A stretch of 64,000 nucleotides of DNA from assembly GCA_933228675.1 (NCBI GenBank), contig OW121742.1, forward strand, positions 34,544,218 to 34,608,217, in the 5' to 3' direction. Origin of the DNA: Stomorhina lunata (taxonomy: Eukaryota; Arthropoda; Insecta; Diptera; Rhiniidae). How positions within the stretch are numbered: position 1 is the stretch's first letter; every line of letters starts with the position of its first letter. The notes beneath the pieces were generated by a model that was not told where the DNA came from, did not search any database, and saw nothing but the letters and a program-made list of their open reading frames with translations. A program made the position numbers and the translations under genes. Below are positions 50,501 to 61,984 of the stretch, in pieces.

Positions 50501-53500
50501 CCAACTACCCATTTTTCGATTTCTGCATATTGCGCCACAATCCGCCCAGTAGCTTCAAAGCTATTGAAGTAAAACTAAAAAATTTCACATACAATACTTT
50601 GCACCATAACTTCTAAACAATTTGGAAAAAATTTAATTTGTTTTTTTTGTTTAATTAAGATTTTTTGTCGCTTACGATCAATAGTTTTCCAGTCGCTTGC
50701 AGTCATTTCAATCTAAGGGCTCGATATATTGCCCATTTTTCGAAAATTATGAGACTGATTTTAATTAATTTTTTGAGATATTCTGCGACATATTTTCTAA
50801 TGATATGTCTATTAATTGGTTGTATAGCGGCCTAATAAAAGGCGATTAAATGAACACAATTTTTGGACGATAACTCGAAAACCAACTAACCGATTTTGCT
50901 GACATTTAAGATCAATTCTGGTACTTATAAGGAACTAGAATTTTTAGTCTTGGGTGAATATTGTATAAATTACATACAAAATGAGAAATATATATTTTTC
51001 TTTACTTATAATTTGAATGGGTGGAATTAGACTCACTCCGAATCCGTTGTCAGACTTAGAATCAGTTCTAAAAGTTACAAATTTTAAAACTAGGAATACT
51101 AAAAACTTTCTCAGCTTCTATACTTTTTAATCAGGTTTGAATAATCAGAAAAAGATATAGAAATTTTCTAAAAAAGTTTCTACAAATTATGTTATGAAGG
51201 CAAAAAGTACTTTCTTTATGGTCCTTCGAACTGGATTTTTAAACTATTGTAAAGTTAGTTATTGAGTTAAAGTAGTAACTAGCCTCAATTGATCTAATTG
51301 TATCCTTCTTGGTTTTAAGTATCCAATAAACTTGTTTGTAATTGTGGTTGTTGTGGCTATGTTAAGCATAACATATCATATTCTGTCCGGGTTCGAGCAC
51401 CACTCAAGGCAACAACTGTTTCTGTAACTATTTTTTTTTTAATAACCCCTAAAACATTAGCACGCTGTCGATGTTAAAGGAATTAAATTGGCTATAGAAC
51501 AAAAAGCTTTGATAATGAGTCAAGGTAACAACAGAAGGAGCAACTTCACGGTTCTAAAATAGGCATGGCGTGTTGAATGTGATTCCTTGAGGGTTCGATA
51601 GAAGAATTAATTATCACGATCAAGTTTGAAGGACCACAAACTCATTTTAATCTTAAGAATATTTTAGTATGATATAGTAGTTATTAATAACTGTAACAAA
51701 GAATTCGAATTGTGATCTTTGATCCGTTTCGAAAGACCATCAACCCAGTATGAAGTTATACATATTTGTAGACGTTCGCATCAAAACGTTACAATTACAC
51801 TTCATATACCTAATGGTCTCTAAAGTAACATTAAATGAAATCGAAAAAAACCTCAATCAATTCTTTATAGAAAAATCTTAAAAACGATCGATCGCACCAG
51901 AATGAAACAATTTTTATAAAAGTTGAATTTTTACCAAAAATTTTCACTTAACTTGAAGGACCACAAAATCAATAGCTTTAAAGGATTGATATCAAAAAAT
52001 TGTTATCTAAGTATTTTTGAAAAATATTTTTAACCCTATACGACTGACGTTATATATGTAGTTCTCACAATTCTAATGTCGTGGTAGATTATCAGACCTC
52101 GTTAACATAGCTTATATTTTCCAAGAACCATTTTGAAAAACTAATAAAACCATTTTTGTTTATTGTTAACGAGTTTAAGTTAAAATTCGTGTTATACAAT
52201 TTTCTGTACAAAATTTGTTTGTGTCTGCTGAACTACACGTCCGCACTTGTATTTCACTCTTCGATCCGGTTCGAAGGACCAATGCCTAGTTCTTCTGTTA
52301 TCCTTGACTTCCAGTGGAGCTTAGAGCCAAATGCCTAGTTAATGTTATAAATATTCAGGGGTGTCATAGAAACCAAGTTGGTTTTTAAATTTCTCGGTTT
52401 TGAAAACCAATACTGATGTTATTTGGTATTTTGAAACCAAGTCGGTTTTGTTATTAATGGTTTGAAATCAAACAAAATGTTGGAATCAATAATTTATTAT
52501 TTCATTTTTGTGAAACATCAAAAATCAAATAAAAAATAAAATAAAAATTATTAAAACAAATAATTTGAAGAACAATTTTCAGTTTTTTGCGATGTTTGTG
52601 GTATAGGTATAAAAAAAAATGCTGCTATTTGGACAAATGAAGCTTGTATACCCCAACATAATGGAATGACCGAATTGCGGACTGAAAAAAAATTAATCTA
52701 CCTACACCAAGAAACAAACCACAGCCAATCATAGGACGATTGTCACTTACATGGGATATCCTTTAAATTGATATGCATTTGCTTCGCCAGTACCTTAACA
52801 TAAAGGCTAGAATAGCCTTACAATTTTCCCCATTTTTGAAATCTTTTATGTTTGTCGATAAGGTTCATTGATTCCAAAGACACAAAAAAGTGCCAAAACT
52901 TGCTTTTATTTTATTACATGATAACAAATTATATGTAAACTTTTCACTCATCTCTTTTTATTTGAAAGTTAAAGCTAAAAAGTACCAAAAGTAATTTTTC
53001 TCTTTTTCTCCCCTTTTTTCGAAAATTACTTACCACTTGTACTGTTATTTTTGTAGCTTGGGAATCATATCGATACTGAATTTACCCTTTTTTTATCCCC
53101 CACAAGGCCGAATTATCAAAAATCCGTTCTTAGTGGATCTTTAAATCAAAAAAGGCACCAGTTGGCCAGTAACGCCTTCGTTTTAAATTGATAGCCCAAT
53201 TTTGAAATGAAATCCGTTAACTGTAAGTTGCTTGGTTTATTTCCAATACTAAAACCAATAATATTATTTTCTGTGACACATAAAACCAATAGAAAATGTA
53301 GTTCGAACATTAATATTGGAATTCATGACACCAATTTAATTTTTTTGTCGTTTTCAAAACCAATACCAATGAAATTGGTTTCTATGACACCCCTGATTAT
53401 TGATATCTAATATAATATATTTTTCAAAAAGAATTTTAACCCTCTACGACTGACGTGATATATATGTAGTTCTCACAATTCTTATGACGTAGTAGACTAT

Positions 53501-56500
53501 CAAACACCACTGACACGGCTTATATATTCCAAGATCCGTTTTGAAGAACTAATCAAACCATTTTTGTTTATTGTTAATGAGTGTAAATTAAAATTCGTAA
53601 ATCAATTTTCTTTAAAAAAATTTTGCTTTTGTTGGTGTCTGCTGGACTACACATGAGTCGCAGAGGGTTAATTTCGGGATCGTATGATGTTAGAGTAATC
53701 AAGTAATCGGTCAATAACAATTTTGTTTAAAAGACTGTTGATTTTGTTTTTTCAGATCCGGTTCGAAGGACCTTAATGATATTTTTATATTAATTTAGAG
53801 ATATTTTATGCATTGTATGAGATTAAAATTAGTAGTTAACAGGCAACATTCGCCTTAAAAGGTTATAAACCGAAAGAAAAATTTTGTAATGGTCCTTCGA
53901 ACGGGATTTTTCTAAAATTAAAAAATAGTATCTAAATTTAAAGTATAAAAACTCAAAATTTCACTAGTTTTCTTTTCCCTCATTCCACAATTAAAATTAT
54001 TTCTAAATGAATCACCACCTTCCAGTCAATAAAATGATTCAATCAATAAAATCGTTAATATATCCCATATATAAATGTTTATAATTACTCATTATTGGTC
54101 ACCATTTTAAAGCAAAAAAAAATTTCCCTAAAAAAAAGTAATCAATACCTTAAAAAAACCCAAGACAAAAATCTATAAAAATTTTGTTCAAAAATAAATA
54201 AAAATCAAGGTAATAAATTCATGGAATTCATCGGAATGATAAGTTATATGACAAAACGAGCAACCATTTTGTATTAAAAACAAAATTATATAAAATTTCA
54301 GAAAAAAAATACTAATAATTTAACCTTCCGTTACCTTCTACAAAGTTAAAACAGAAAAATAATATAAAATGAAAAAAAAAAAAAAAATACAGACAAAAAA
54401 TAATAAATAAATTGATAAAAAAACTGAAAAAACAATAAAAAATAAAACAAAATGGTTGCGCGCATGAGCTTCAACAAAAATAAATAAACATAAAAATAAA
54501 AATAAAAAAAAAAATACAATTTATATATTTACACACTTTTTTATGCAAATTAATTGAATTCAAATGAAATGAATGGAATGGAATTGAATTGAATCGAAGT
54601 AAATACATTCAGAAGCCACAAATATAATAAGTCCGTCTATCTCTCTGTCGCTCTATCACACATTAAACAGAAAATATATTCAAAACTAAAACGTCAGTAC
54701 AGTTTTTGTTTGTATTACCAACTTATTTATGTAAAAATATTTACTTGAAAATGACACAGAAATAATTTGATATCAAATAGACGGCAACTAGAAAATATTG
54801 GTCATTTATAAGAATTTTTTTTTTCAGTTTTCTGATTTTTTTTAGTTTTATATTAAAAATCCAATTTTTAAAAAATTTTATTTAAAAAAATTTTGTTTCT
54901 ATACCAAGATTTTTGTTTTGGGATTTTCTGAACCTGATTAATTATGCTAAACACATATTTTTCGTTTATAATATTCAAAATTACTTACTCTCTAAAATTT
55001 TGTATATAAAAAGTTTCACTTCCTTTTTCTGGAATGCATTTAGTATCTTTTTAATAATTTTTTTATTACTCTAACTGATATGGTTTGAGTTTTCGTTTAA
55101 AATGGTTTTATTAAGCCATATTTAAAATTCTCCTTTTTCATAATTTGCTAACAAATTTCTCTTCTGTTCAAAAACTTAATTTAAGGCCATATTTGAAATA
55201 AAATATTGAATTTTTATTTGTTTACCTACTACAGATGACTCTACTAACTCTCACTTCATTAAAACTTAATCTTAAATATTAGATATAAGACAATCTAAGA
55301 TTTCATGGTCCTTCGAACCGGATCAGAAATAAAAAAATTTACGTCATATTTAAAACAAAATATTGAATTTGTTTACCAACAACTGATAACTTTACTAAAT
55401 CTTACTTACCAAAAATTTTCTATAAAATTAAAATAAGAAATTTTTGAAAAATTTCCTATAAAAATAAGAAATTTTTGAAAAATTTCCTATAAAAATAAGA
55501 AATTTTTGAAAAATTTCCTATAAAAGTTAGAAATTTTTGAAAAATTTCCCATAAAAATAAGAAATTTTTGAAAAATCTCCTATAAAAACAAGGAATTAAA
55601 AAAAAAAAAATTCCCATAAAAATAAGAAATTTTTAAAAAAATCCAATAAAAATATGAATATTTTGAAAAATTTTCTATAAAAATAAAAAAATTTTGGAAA
55701 ATTTCCTATAAAAATAAGAAATCCTACAAAAATAAGAATTTTTTGAAAAATTTCCTATAAAAATAAGAAATTTTTGAAAAATTTCCTATAAAAATAAGAA
55801 ATTTTTGAAAAATTTTCTATAAAAATAAGAAATTTTTAAAAAGTTTTCTATAAAAATAAGAAATTTTTGAAAATTTTTCTATAAAAATAAGAAATAAATA
55901 TAAGAAATATATATATAAAAATAAGAAATTTTTAAAAATTTGCTATAAAAATTAGAAATTTTTGAAAAATTTTCTATAAAAATTAGAAAGTTTTGAAAAA
56001 TTTCCTAAAAAAATAAGAAATTTTTGAAAAATTTCCTATAAAAATAAGAAATGTTTAAAAATTTGCTATAGAAATAAGAAATTTTTGAAAAATTGTCTAT
56101 AAAAATAAGATTTTTTTGAAAAATTTCCTATAAAAAAATAAAGTTTTGAAAAGTTTCCTAAAAAAATAAGAAATTTTTGAAAAAATTCCTATAAAAATGA
56201 GAAATTTTTGAAAAATTTTCGGAAAAAAATAATTTTTGAAAAATTTCCTAAAAAAATAAGAAATTTTTCAAAATTTTACTAAAAAAATGTCTTATTTTTT
56301 TTGGGAAAATTTCCTATATAAATAAGAAATTTTTGAAAAATTTCCTATTAAAAATAAGAAATTTTTGAAAAATTTCCTATTAAAAATAAGAAACTTTTGA
56401 AAAATTTCCTATTAAAAATAAGAAATTTTTGAAAAATTTCCTATAAAAATAAGAAATTTTTGAAAAATTTCCTATAAACATAAGAAATTTTTGAAAAATT

Positions 56501-57884
56501 TCCTATAAAAATAAGAAATTTTTGAAAAATTTCCTATAAAAATAAGAAATTTTTGAAAAATTTCCTATAAAAATAAGAAATTTTTGAAAAATTTCCTATA
56601 AAAATAAGAAATTTTTGAAAAATTTCCTATAAAAATAAGAAATTTTTGAAAAATTTCCTATAAAAATAAGAAATTTTTGAAAAATTTCCTATCAAAATAA
56701 GAAATTTTTGAAAAATTTCCTATTAAAATAAGAAATTTTTGAAAAATTTCTATAAAAATAAGAAAGTTTTGAAAAATTTCCTAAAAAAAAATAAGAAATT
56801 TTTGAAAAATTTCCTAAAAAAATAAGAAATTTTTGAAAATAATTTCGTAGAAAGATAAGAAATTTTTGAAAAATTTCTTAAAAAAAATAAGAAGTTTTTG
56901 AAAAATTTCCTATAAAAATAACAAATTTTTAAAAAAAATTTCCAATAAAAATAAGAAATTCTTGAAAAATTTTCGGGAATAAAATAATTTTTTTTATAAT
57001 TTTTGAAAATTTTCCTATAAAAATAAGAAATTTTTTAAAAATTTCCTATAAAAATAAGAAATTTTTTAAAAATTTCCCATAAAAATAAGAATTTTTTGAA
57101 AAATTTTCTATAAAAAAAGAAATTTTTGAAAAATTTTCTATAAAAAAAGAAATTTTTGAAAAATTTTCTATAAAAATATGAAATTTTTTAAAAATTTCCT
57201 ATAAAATAAGAAAATTTTGACAAAAATTTCCTTTAAAGAAAAATTCCTACAAAATAAAGAAATTTTTGAAAAATTTCGTAGAAAGATAAGAAATTTTTGA
57301 AAAATTTCCTAAAAAAATAAGAAATTTTTAAAAAATTTCCTATAAAAATAAGAAATTTTTGAAGAATTTCCTATAAAAATAAGAAAATTTTGAAAAATTT
57401 TCTATAAAAGTAAGAAATTTTTGAAAAAAATCCTATTAAAGTAAGAAATTTTTTTAAAATTTCCTATAAAAATAAGAAATTCTTGAAAAATTTCCTATAA
57501 AAGTAAGAAATTTTTGAAAAATTTTCTATAAAAATAAGAAATTTTAGAAAAATTTCCCATAAAATTAAGAAATTTAAAAAAAAATTCCTATAAAGCAGTT
57601 TTCAAGATTTATTTTATCGAATCCAATTTAACAACAATTTTTACTTACTTTTCAATTTACTGCTAGTGCTTTGTTCCCGGCTCCATGGTGGATCACCGTG
57701 GCCGGAGAAGTCTCTTAATTTTAGATAGCTTATGGTCAGTCTTATTATTGAAGCCTTATCCAATTGGCTGGTTATAGCTGCGGGTAAAGGTAACATTTTT
57801 GCGAGTTCATAGAATTCAAAATTCTCTTTGCCACGCCTTGAGCGGGCGGCATCGCGTGATTTCTCTTTGCGCAATTCAAGAATT
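38544..57884 (-). CDS. trh: Trachealess (bHLH-PAS factor), 3' eight coding exons
   Basis: Orthologue of Drosophila trachealess (vertebrate NPAS1/3 relatives). In flies it dimerises with Tango and specifies tracheal and salivary-duct fate. Exons on the minus strand: 57884-57649, 44790-44723, 44546-44258, 44191-44070, 43804-43748, 40537-40344, 40273-40167 and 40096-38544. Phases close through to TAA. Exon 1 here enters in mid-codon, so the N-terminal exon(s) lie outside the window; 874 complete codons are present. It encodes the bHLH domain ([20 protein letters not shown], then [20 protein letters not shown]). PAS-A is in exons 2-3 ([11 protein letters not shown], then [20 protein letters not shown]). 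PAS-B spans exons 6-8 ([60 protein letters not shown]). The long last exon has two poly-Gln tracts (about 39207-39250 and 39393-39440), basic KRKRKSKN and a C-terminal GWYSTPS. The 12.9-kb and 3.2-kb introns are packed with repeats. Confidence 0.96.
40762..40957. mobile_element. Foldback MITE in trachealess intron
   Basis: GCCGTTCTCAACTCAACTCA (left) pairs with TGAGTTGAGTTGTGAGAACG (right). GTCGTCTACCAG pairs with CTGGCAGACGAC, and near the centre ATTTTTTGATATTGC pairs with GCAATATCAAAAAAT. The whole ~196 bp folds into one hairpin. A 102-codon open frame begins within its right arm and is not a gene. Confidence 0.85.
41475..43530. repeat. Degenerate GCATTACTTTT / AATGCAAAAT array in trachealess intron
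   Basis: About 2 kb in which GCATTA or its complement TAATGC occurs dozens of times, often as TGCATTACTTTTGATAATGC. Period is irregular (about 12 to 40 bp). Two longer duplications are also visible: about 41500-41780 resembles 41780-42090, and 42600-42680 resembles 42700-42770. The sequence lies wholly within the 3.2-kb intron 43747-40538. Confidence 0.85.
45137..45404 (+). mobile_element. tRNA-derived SINE, copy S5 (B box deleted)
   Basis: Plus-strand copy in the large trachealess intron. It starts GCTGCCGTGATATAGCAGG (A box) and reaches CATCCGCCTAG. It then jumps directly to GGCCAGACCCAC, so ~30 bp containing the B box are missing. The body and 3' end (TTGCAATTGGAATGTTGTCG-GGGAATTATATAC) are intact, with a TA-rich tail. 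Confidence 0.9.
47045..47336 (-). mobile_element. tRNA-derived SINE, copy S6
   Basis: Minus-strand copy, complete from the tail (CCAATTGGAACAAGGGG) to the A box (CCTGCTATACCACGG), with B box GTATCGAACTTGGG. A T-rich expansion lies in the middle (TTTTTTATTTTGAAAATTTA). Confidence 0.92.
47511..47629 (+). other. Candidate orphan exon opposite trachealess
   Basis: 119 bp open in one frame for 39 codons plus 2 bases. It is preceded by a T-rich tract and TTTTCAG and followed by GTGAGTAAT, both near-ideal splice sites. The other two plus-strand frames are closed. The reading includes [20 protein letters not shown] and is visibly less AT-rich than its surroundings. I do not recognise the protein. 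No partner exon was found nearby. It could belong to a nested gene, be a captured exon in a transposon, or be a pseudogene fragment. Confidence 0.4.
47911..49242. other. Trachealess intron, nothing recognised
   Basis: AT-rich intronic sequence. A 120-codon open frame at 48744-49106 (+) is T-rich, hydrophobic by composition and has no domain. Confidence 0.5.
49243..49770 (+). repeat. 18-bp minisatellite GGTACTTTTTTGTAAAAA
   Basis: About 29 tandem units of 18 bp, highly homogeneous from about 49370 to 49740 and degenerate at both edges. A few units carry TATAAA instead of TAAAAA. Because 18 is a multiple of three and the unit lacks a stop in one frame, a 144-codon open frame results (VLFCKK repeats). 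Confidence 0.97.
49771..50252. other. Trachealess intron, short inverted repeat
   Basis: GAGGGTATTAACTCAAAATTTTTAAATTTT (about 50034-50063) is mirrored by its reverse complement at about 50205-50234 (AAAATTTAAAAATTTTGAGT then TAATACCCTC). This ~200-bp hairpin unit lies just before the TCGAGCCC element. No gene. Confidence 0.6.
50253..50724. mobile_element. Non-autonomous DNA transposon with TCGAGCCC ends, copy 2
   Basis: Second copy of the element at 4245-4783. The ends are TCGAGCCCTTAGATTTAAC and (reverse-complemented) TCGAGCCCTTAGATTGAAA, flanked by TA on both sides. It lacks about 50 bp present in copy 1 near the right end and a few bases at the left. It sits in the large trachealess intron. 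Confidence 0.85.
50725..52028. other. Trachealess intron with GGTCCTTCGAA motifs
   Basis: Intronic sequence with copies or partial copies of GGTCCTTCGAACCGGATC (or its complement) at about 51220, 51625, 51721 and 51953. Otherwise unassigned. Confidence 0.5.
52029..53653 (+). repeat. Pair of ~215-bp direct repeats flanking a hAT-like element
   Basis: 52029-52238 and 53436-53653 are about 80% alike: ACGACTGACGT.ATATAT, GTAGTTCTCACAATTCT, AACCATTTTTGTTTATTGTTAA, GTGTCTGCTGRACTACAC. Each is followed within ~100 bp by GATCCGGTTCGAAGGACC. They could be a local duplication or degraded ends of a retroelement. Confidence 0.75.
52356..53395. mobile_element. hAT-like non-autonomous transposon, 1040 bp
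   Basis: It starts CAGGGGTGTCATAGAAACCA and ends with TGGTTTCTATGACACCCCTG, a perfect 20-base terminal inverted repeat. CAGGGG-type ends are typical of hAT elements. Subterminal AAACCAA/TTGGTTT motifs recur many times at both ends. The 8-bp flanks (TAAATATT / ATTATTGA) do not match, so the target duplication is lost or not 8 bp. Only a short open segment with a CDVCG motif (about 52586) is seen inside; no transposase core. Confidence 0.85.
53654..55409. other. Trachealess intron, AT-rich
   Basis: Copies of the 18-bp GGTCCTTCGAACCGGATC motif occur at 53755, 53891 and 55307. 54110-54530 is strongly A-rich. No gene. Confidence 0.5.
55410..57597 (+). repeat. 31-bp minisatellite array (A7) in trachealess intron
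   Basis: About 70 units of the CTATAAAAATAAGAAATTTT family, near-homogeneous at about 56420-56740 and degenerate elsewhere. It ends only about 50 bp from the splice donor of the bHLH exon (57648, minus strand). Confidence 0.96.
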
Positions 57885-58695
57885 CTGGAAAAGGAGAAGA
57901 AGAGAAAAAACGAAAAATTAATATGAATTAATATTAATTCCAATATTTTTTAAATTTATCTAAGAAATAAAGAAAATAAAGTTCCTAAAGAATCTATTCA
58001 AAAGTAGTTATTTCTTTCCTAATCGTTAGGAATTAAAAATCATATAATATTTTTACAATTTTTTAATTTTTTCAAAATTTTAAATTTTACTTCTTAAGAT
58101 TTTTTACAGGCTATGTTTTCTTTAAGCATTTTTACTCCTTTAAGACTTCTTTGAATTTTCAAAAGGTTTTATACTATTTCTAAATTCTTATTCTCTCGAT
58201 GACTATTAGGAGTCTAAGGACACCTTAAAAAAAAACACTTGTTGCAATTTTTAATATCCTTATCTCTCATGAGGTGCTTGTTTTCGCAGGATATTTTTCA
58301 TATTTTATGTTTTTCATAATTTACCAAATAATTTTTGTTGCCCAACATTTTTGATTTCAAAATCTCGTTTTCAATTTATGACTTTTCAAAACCGTTAGTT
58401 AACCTTTACAGGTTCTGACAGCGGGTGATTTTTTCAATATTTTTTTTTGATTTATATGTCAAAGGTATGCAGCTGTGAAAGTACTTCAGCTGAAACAATG
58501 CAATACAATAGAGTCCTGTGATACACAGGAGGTGAAGATATATCGATTGAAATATTTTTTTTTTTGAAAAACAATAAAGATAAGGAAAAATATCAACTAA
58601 AATTTTTAAGAAATAGTTATAATGATAACAGTTAGATTTTGAGTTAGTAGAAAAATATTTTATTCCAAATAAGATATAGAAATGATAGATTTCAA
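57885..58695. other. Trachealess intron upstream of the bHLH exon
   Basis: Begins with a pyrimidine-rich acceptor region (on the minus strand) for the bHLH exon. The rest is AT-rich and unassigned. Confidence 0.5.
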
Positions 58696-60355
58696 GGTAA
58701 TAAAAAAAACAAAGAATATAAAAATAAGAAATTTTTAAAAAAATTTCCTATAAAAACGAGAAATTTTTGAAAATTTTCCTATAAAAATTTGAAATTTTTG
58801 AAAAATTTCCCAGAAAAAAGACATTTTTTAAAAATTTCCTATAAAAATAAGAAATTTGTGAAAAATTTCCTATAAAAATAAGAAATTTTTGAAAAATTTC
58901 CTATAAAAATAAGAAATTTTTGAAAAATTTTCTATAAAAATAAGAAATTTTTGAAAAATTTCCTATAAAAATAAGAAATTTTTGAAAATTTTCCTATAAA
59001 AATAAGAAATTTTTGAAAAATTTCCTATAAAAATAAGAAATTTTTGAAAAATTTCCTAAAAAATAAGAAATTTTTGAAAAATTTCCTATAAAAATAAGAA
59101 ATTTTTGAAAAATTTTCTATAAAAATAAGAAATTTTTGAAAAATTTCCTATAAAAATAAGAAATTTTTGAAAAATTTCCTATAAAAATAAGAAATTTTTG
59201 AAAAATTTCCTATAAAAATAAGAAATTTTTGAAAAATTTCCTATAAAAATAAGAAATTTTTGAAAAATTTCCTATAAAAATAAGAAATTTTTGAAAAATT
59301 TCCTATAAAAATAAGAAATTTTTGAAAAATTTCCTATAAAAATAAGAAATTTTTGAAAAATTTCCTATAAAAATAAGAAATTTTTGAAAATTTTCCTATA
59401 AAAATAAGAAATTTTTGAAAAATTTCCTATAAAAATAAGAAATTTTGAAAATTTCCCTTTAAAAAAGTAAATTTTTAAATAATTTCCATTAAAAATAAGA
59501 AATTTTTAAAATTTTTCTTATAAAAGTAAGAAATTTTTGTAAAACTTCCTATAAAAATAAGAAATTTTTAAAAATTTTCCTATAAAAATGTGGAATTTTT
59601 TGAAAAATTTTCTATAAAAATAAGAAATTTTTGAAAAATTTCCTAAAAAATAAAAACTTTTTAAAAAATTTCCTGTAAAAATCGGAAAATTTGGAAAATT
59701 TCCTCTAAAAATAGGAAATTTTTGAAAAATTTACTATAAAAATGCGAAATTTATGAAAAAAATTCCTATAAAAATAGGAAATTTTTTCAAAATTTCTTAT
59801 AAAAATATGAAATTTAAAAAAAAAAAATTTAAATAAGAAATTTTTGAAAACAAATTTTTTAGAAAAATAAGAAATTTTTGAAAAAATTTCCTATAAAAAT
59901 AGGAATGTTTTGAAAAATTTGTTAAAAAAATAAGAAACTATTGAAAAATTTCTTATAAAAACAAGAACTTTTTGAAAAATTTCTTATAAAAACAAGAAAT
60001 TTTTGAAAAATTTCTTATAAAAACAAATTTTTGAAAAAATTCTTATAGAAATAAGAAATTTTTGAAACATTTCTTATAAAAAAGAGAAATTTTTGAAAAA
60101 TTTCTTAAAAAAAATAAGAAATTTTTGAAAAATTTCTTCAAAAATAAGAAAATTTTTGAAAAATTTCTTAAAAAAATAAGAGATTTTTGAAAAAGTTCTT
60201 AAAAAAATAAGAAATTTTTTAAAAATTTCTTATAAAAAAGGAAATTATGGAAAAATTTCTTATAAAAATAAAAAATTTCTTATAAAAATAAGAAATTTTT
60301 GAAAAATTAAAAAAAAGTGAAATTTTTAAAAAAATTCCTAAAGAATAAGAAATTT
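58696..60355 (+). repeat. 31-bp minisatellite array (A8)
   Basis: About 53 units. The block 58880-59460 is almost perfectly homogeneous; 59460-60355 is degenerate, with CTTATAAAAA variants dominating. Forward orientation. Confidence 0.96.
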
Positions 60356-61984
60356 TGAATATGTATTTTGTAGATGGAGTCTCCAGATTTCAATAAAAAA
60401 TGATTTTTCTAGTTTTCTCTGGGAATTACTTTTCCTTCTTGAAAATCCTGAAACTATACCCTAAACTTCTTATCAAATTTATTTAATCGGCTTTCGGGTT
60501 TTATTAGAGGAAAGGAAATCTGTCTTTATTGGCAAAATATTCGCTGAAATTTTAAAATCGATAGATTGTAATGTTTTTACAATTTAATAAAGGAATAATG
60601 TTTAATATCCTTTAATAGCATCAATAATCCTTTAAGCTACTTATCTTACAAAAAGTTAGCAAAAAATTCAGGAAAGCATTACACAAGAGATTACAAGGGA
60701 GACCGCAAAGGCAAAGAATAGTAAAGAACAAAGGAATTTTAAATAATAACATTTTCACACAGATCCTGAAAGGACGAAAACAAAGAGCACAGGTAAAAGT
60801 CAAACTTTTGAGAAGAATAAAGAAAGAAAGGGCAAAATAAAAGTGCAACAAATAGATGAAAATAATTTAATTAAAAAATATAGAAATGTAAAGGAGGACT
60901 AATAACAAAAATTCTTTGTGAAAACGGCTACGACTATGAAAGGATTTTGTATTTCATATTTATATTTTGGGTGATGTCAAGGTTTTTTGTTATAATTTGA
61001 CTGAAAATAGTAAAATTCCTTTAAAAAAAGTTGAATCTTGTTGTAGTCTTAATTAAAATTAAACTAGTAAAGACAACAACCAGTTTTAAGCTCGAAGGAC
61101 CATAATTTGTAAATGGTCTTATTTTATAGGCTTTGTAAAACTAAATCGTTCAGAAAATTCAAATTTTTAATTCAAATCTTTCCAAATAAATTTGTTAAAA
61201 TATAATTTAATAACAATTTTCATTAGCTCAAATTATATGGTTGTCTTGTTAAATTTCTTAGCATTACAATTTGCAAATTTTTTCTTCAAAATTTTCAACA
61301 AACATCCCTTTTGAAGCAAAAAAGTGTTTTCATCACTCATGAATTTGAATGATTTTTTTCCTATGACAAATGATGATTTTGTTTTTTATTTTGTAAAAAT
61401 GTTTTCAACTATTTTTTCCCTATTTCTGCATTTTTATTTTGTGAACAAAAAGAAAATAGCATTTAGTCAATGACAGCCAATTTGTTGGGCGATTGATTTG
61501 CTTCGAAAAAAGATTAATTGTTTTGTCTAACAATTTTTAAAAGCAGGCAAAACATCGACAATATTACCAAAAAGAAAAAAAAAATGTGGACATTGTAATT
61601 ATTTAAAGGCCTCTAGAGATGACAAATTTGCAACAAATTGCAAAAAATTAGTTAAGTCTTAACACGAATGTGTTGTGACAAATGTAGCGTAAATAATTTG
61701 CTAGAAAATAATGAAGAAAAGTGACAAATTGTTTAAAAAATTGCTTAGAACTGTTTAATTTTAATATTTTTTCAAATTTGTCAATATTTTCTTTTCTATT
61801 ACTCTGTTTTTGTGAAGTATAAAAATTGATATAGTATGTATATAAAATATATTTTTAAATGTATAAAACTTTTTTCATTAAAATTCTTATGAAACAAAAT
61901 ATATCCTTAATTAAAGGTTAAAGTGTTAGCTTTAAAACAGTATATATTTGCATATTTAAACTAAATTTCATTTTCTGAAACTTC
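60356..61984. other. Intronic or upstream DNA of trachealess
   Basis: No gene recognised. A 76-codon open frame at 60621-60851 (-) comes from a purine-rich stretch. One partial copy of the GGTCCTTCGA motif lies at 61089-61102 (CTCGAAGGACC). Confidence 0.5.
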
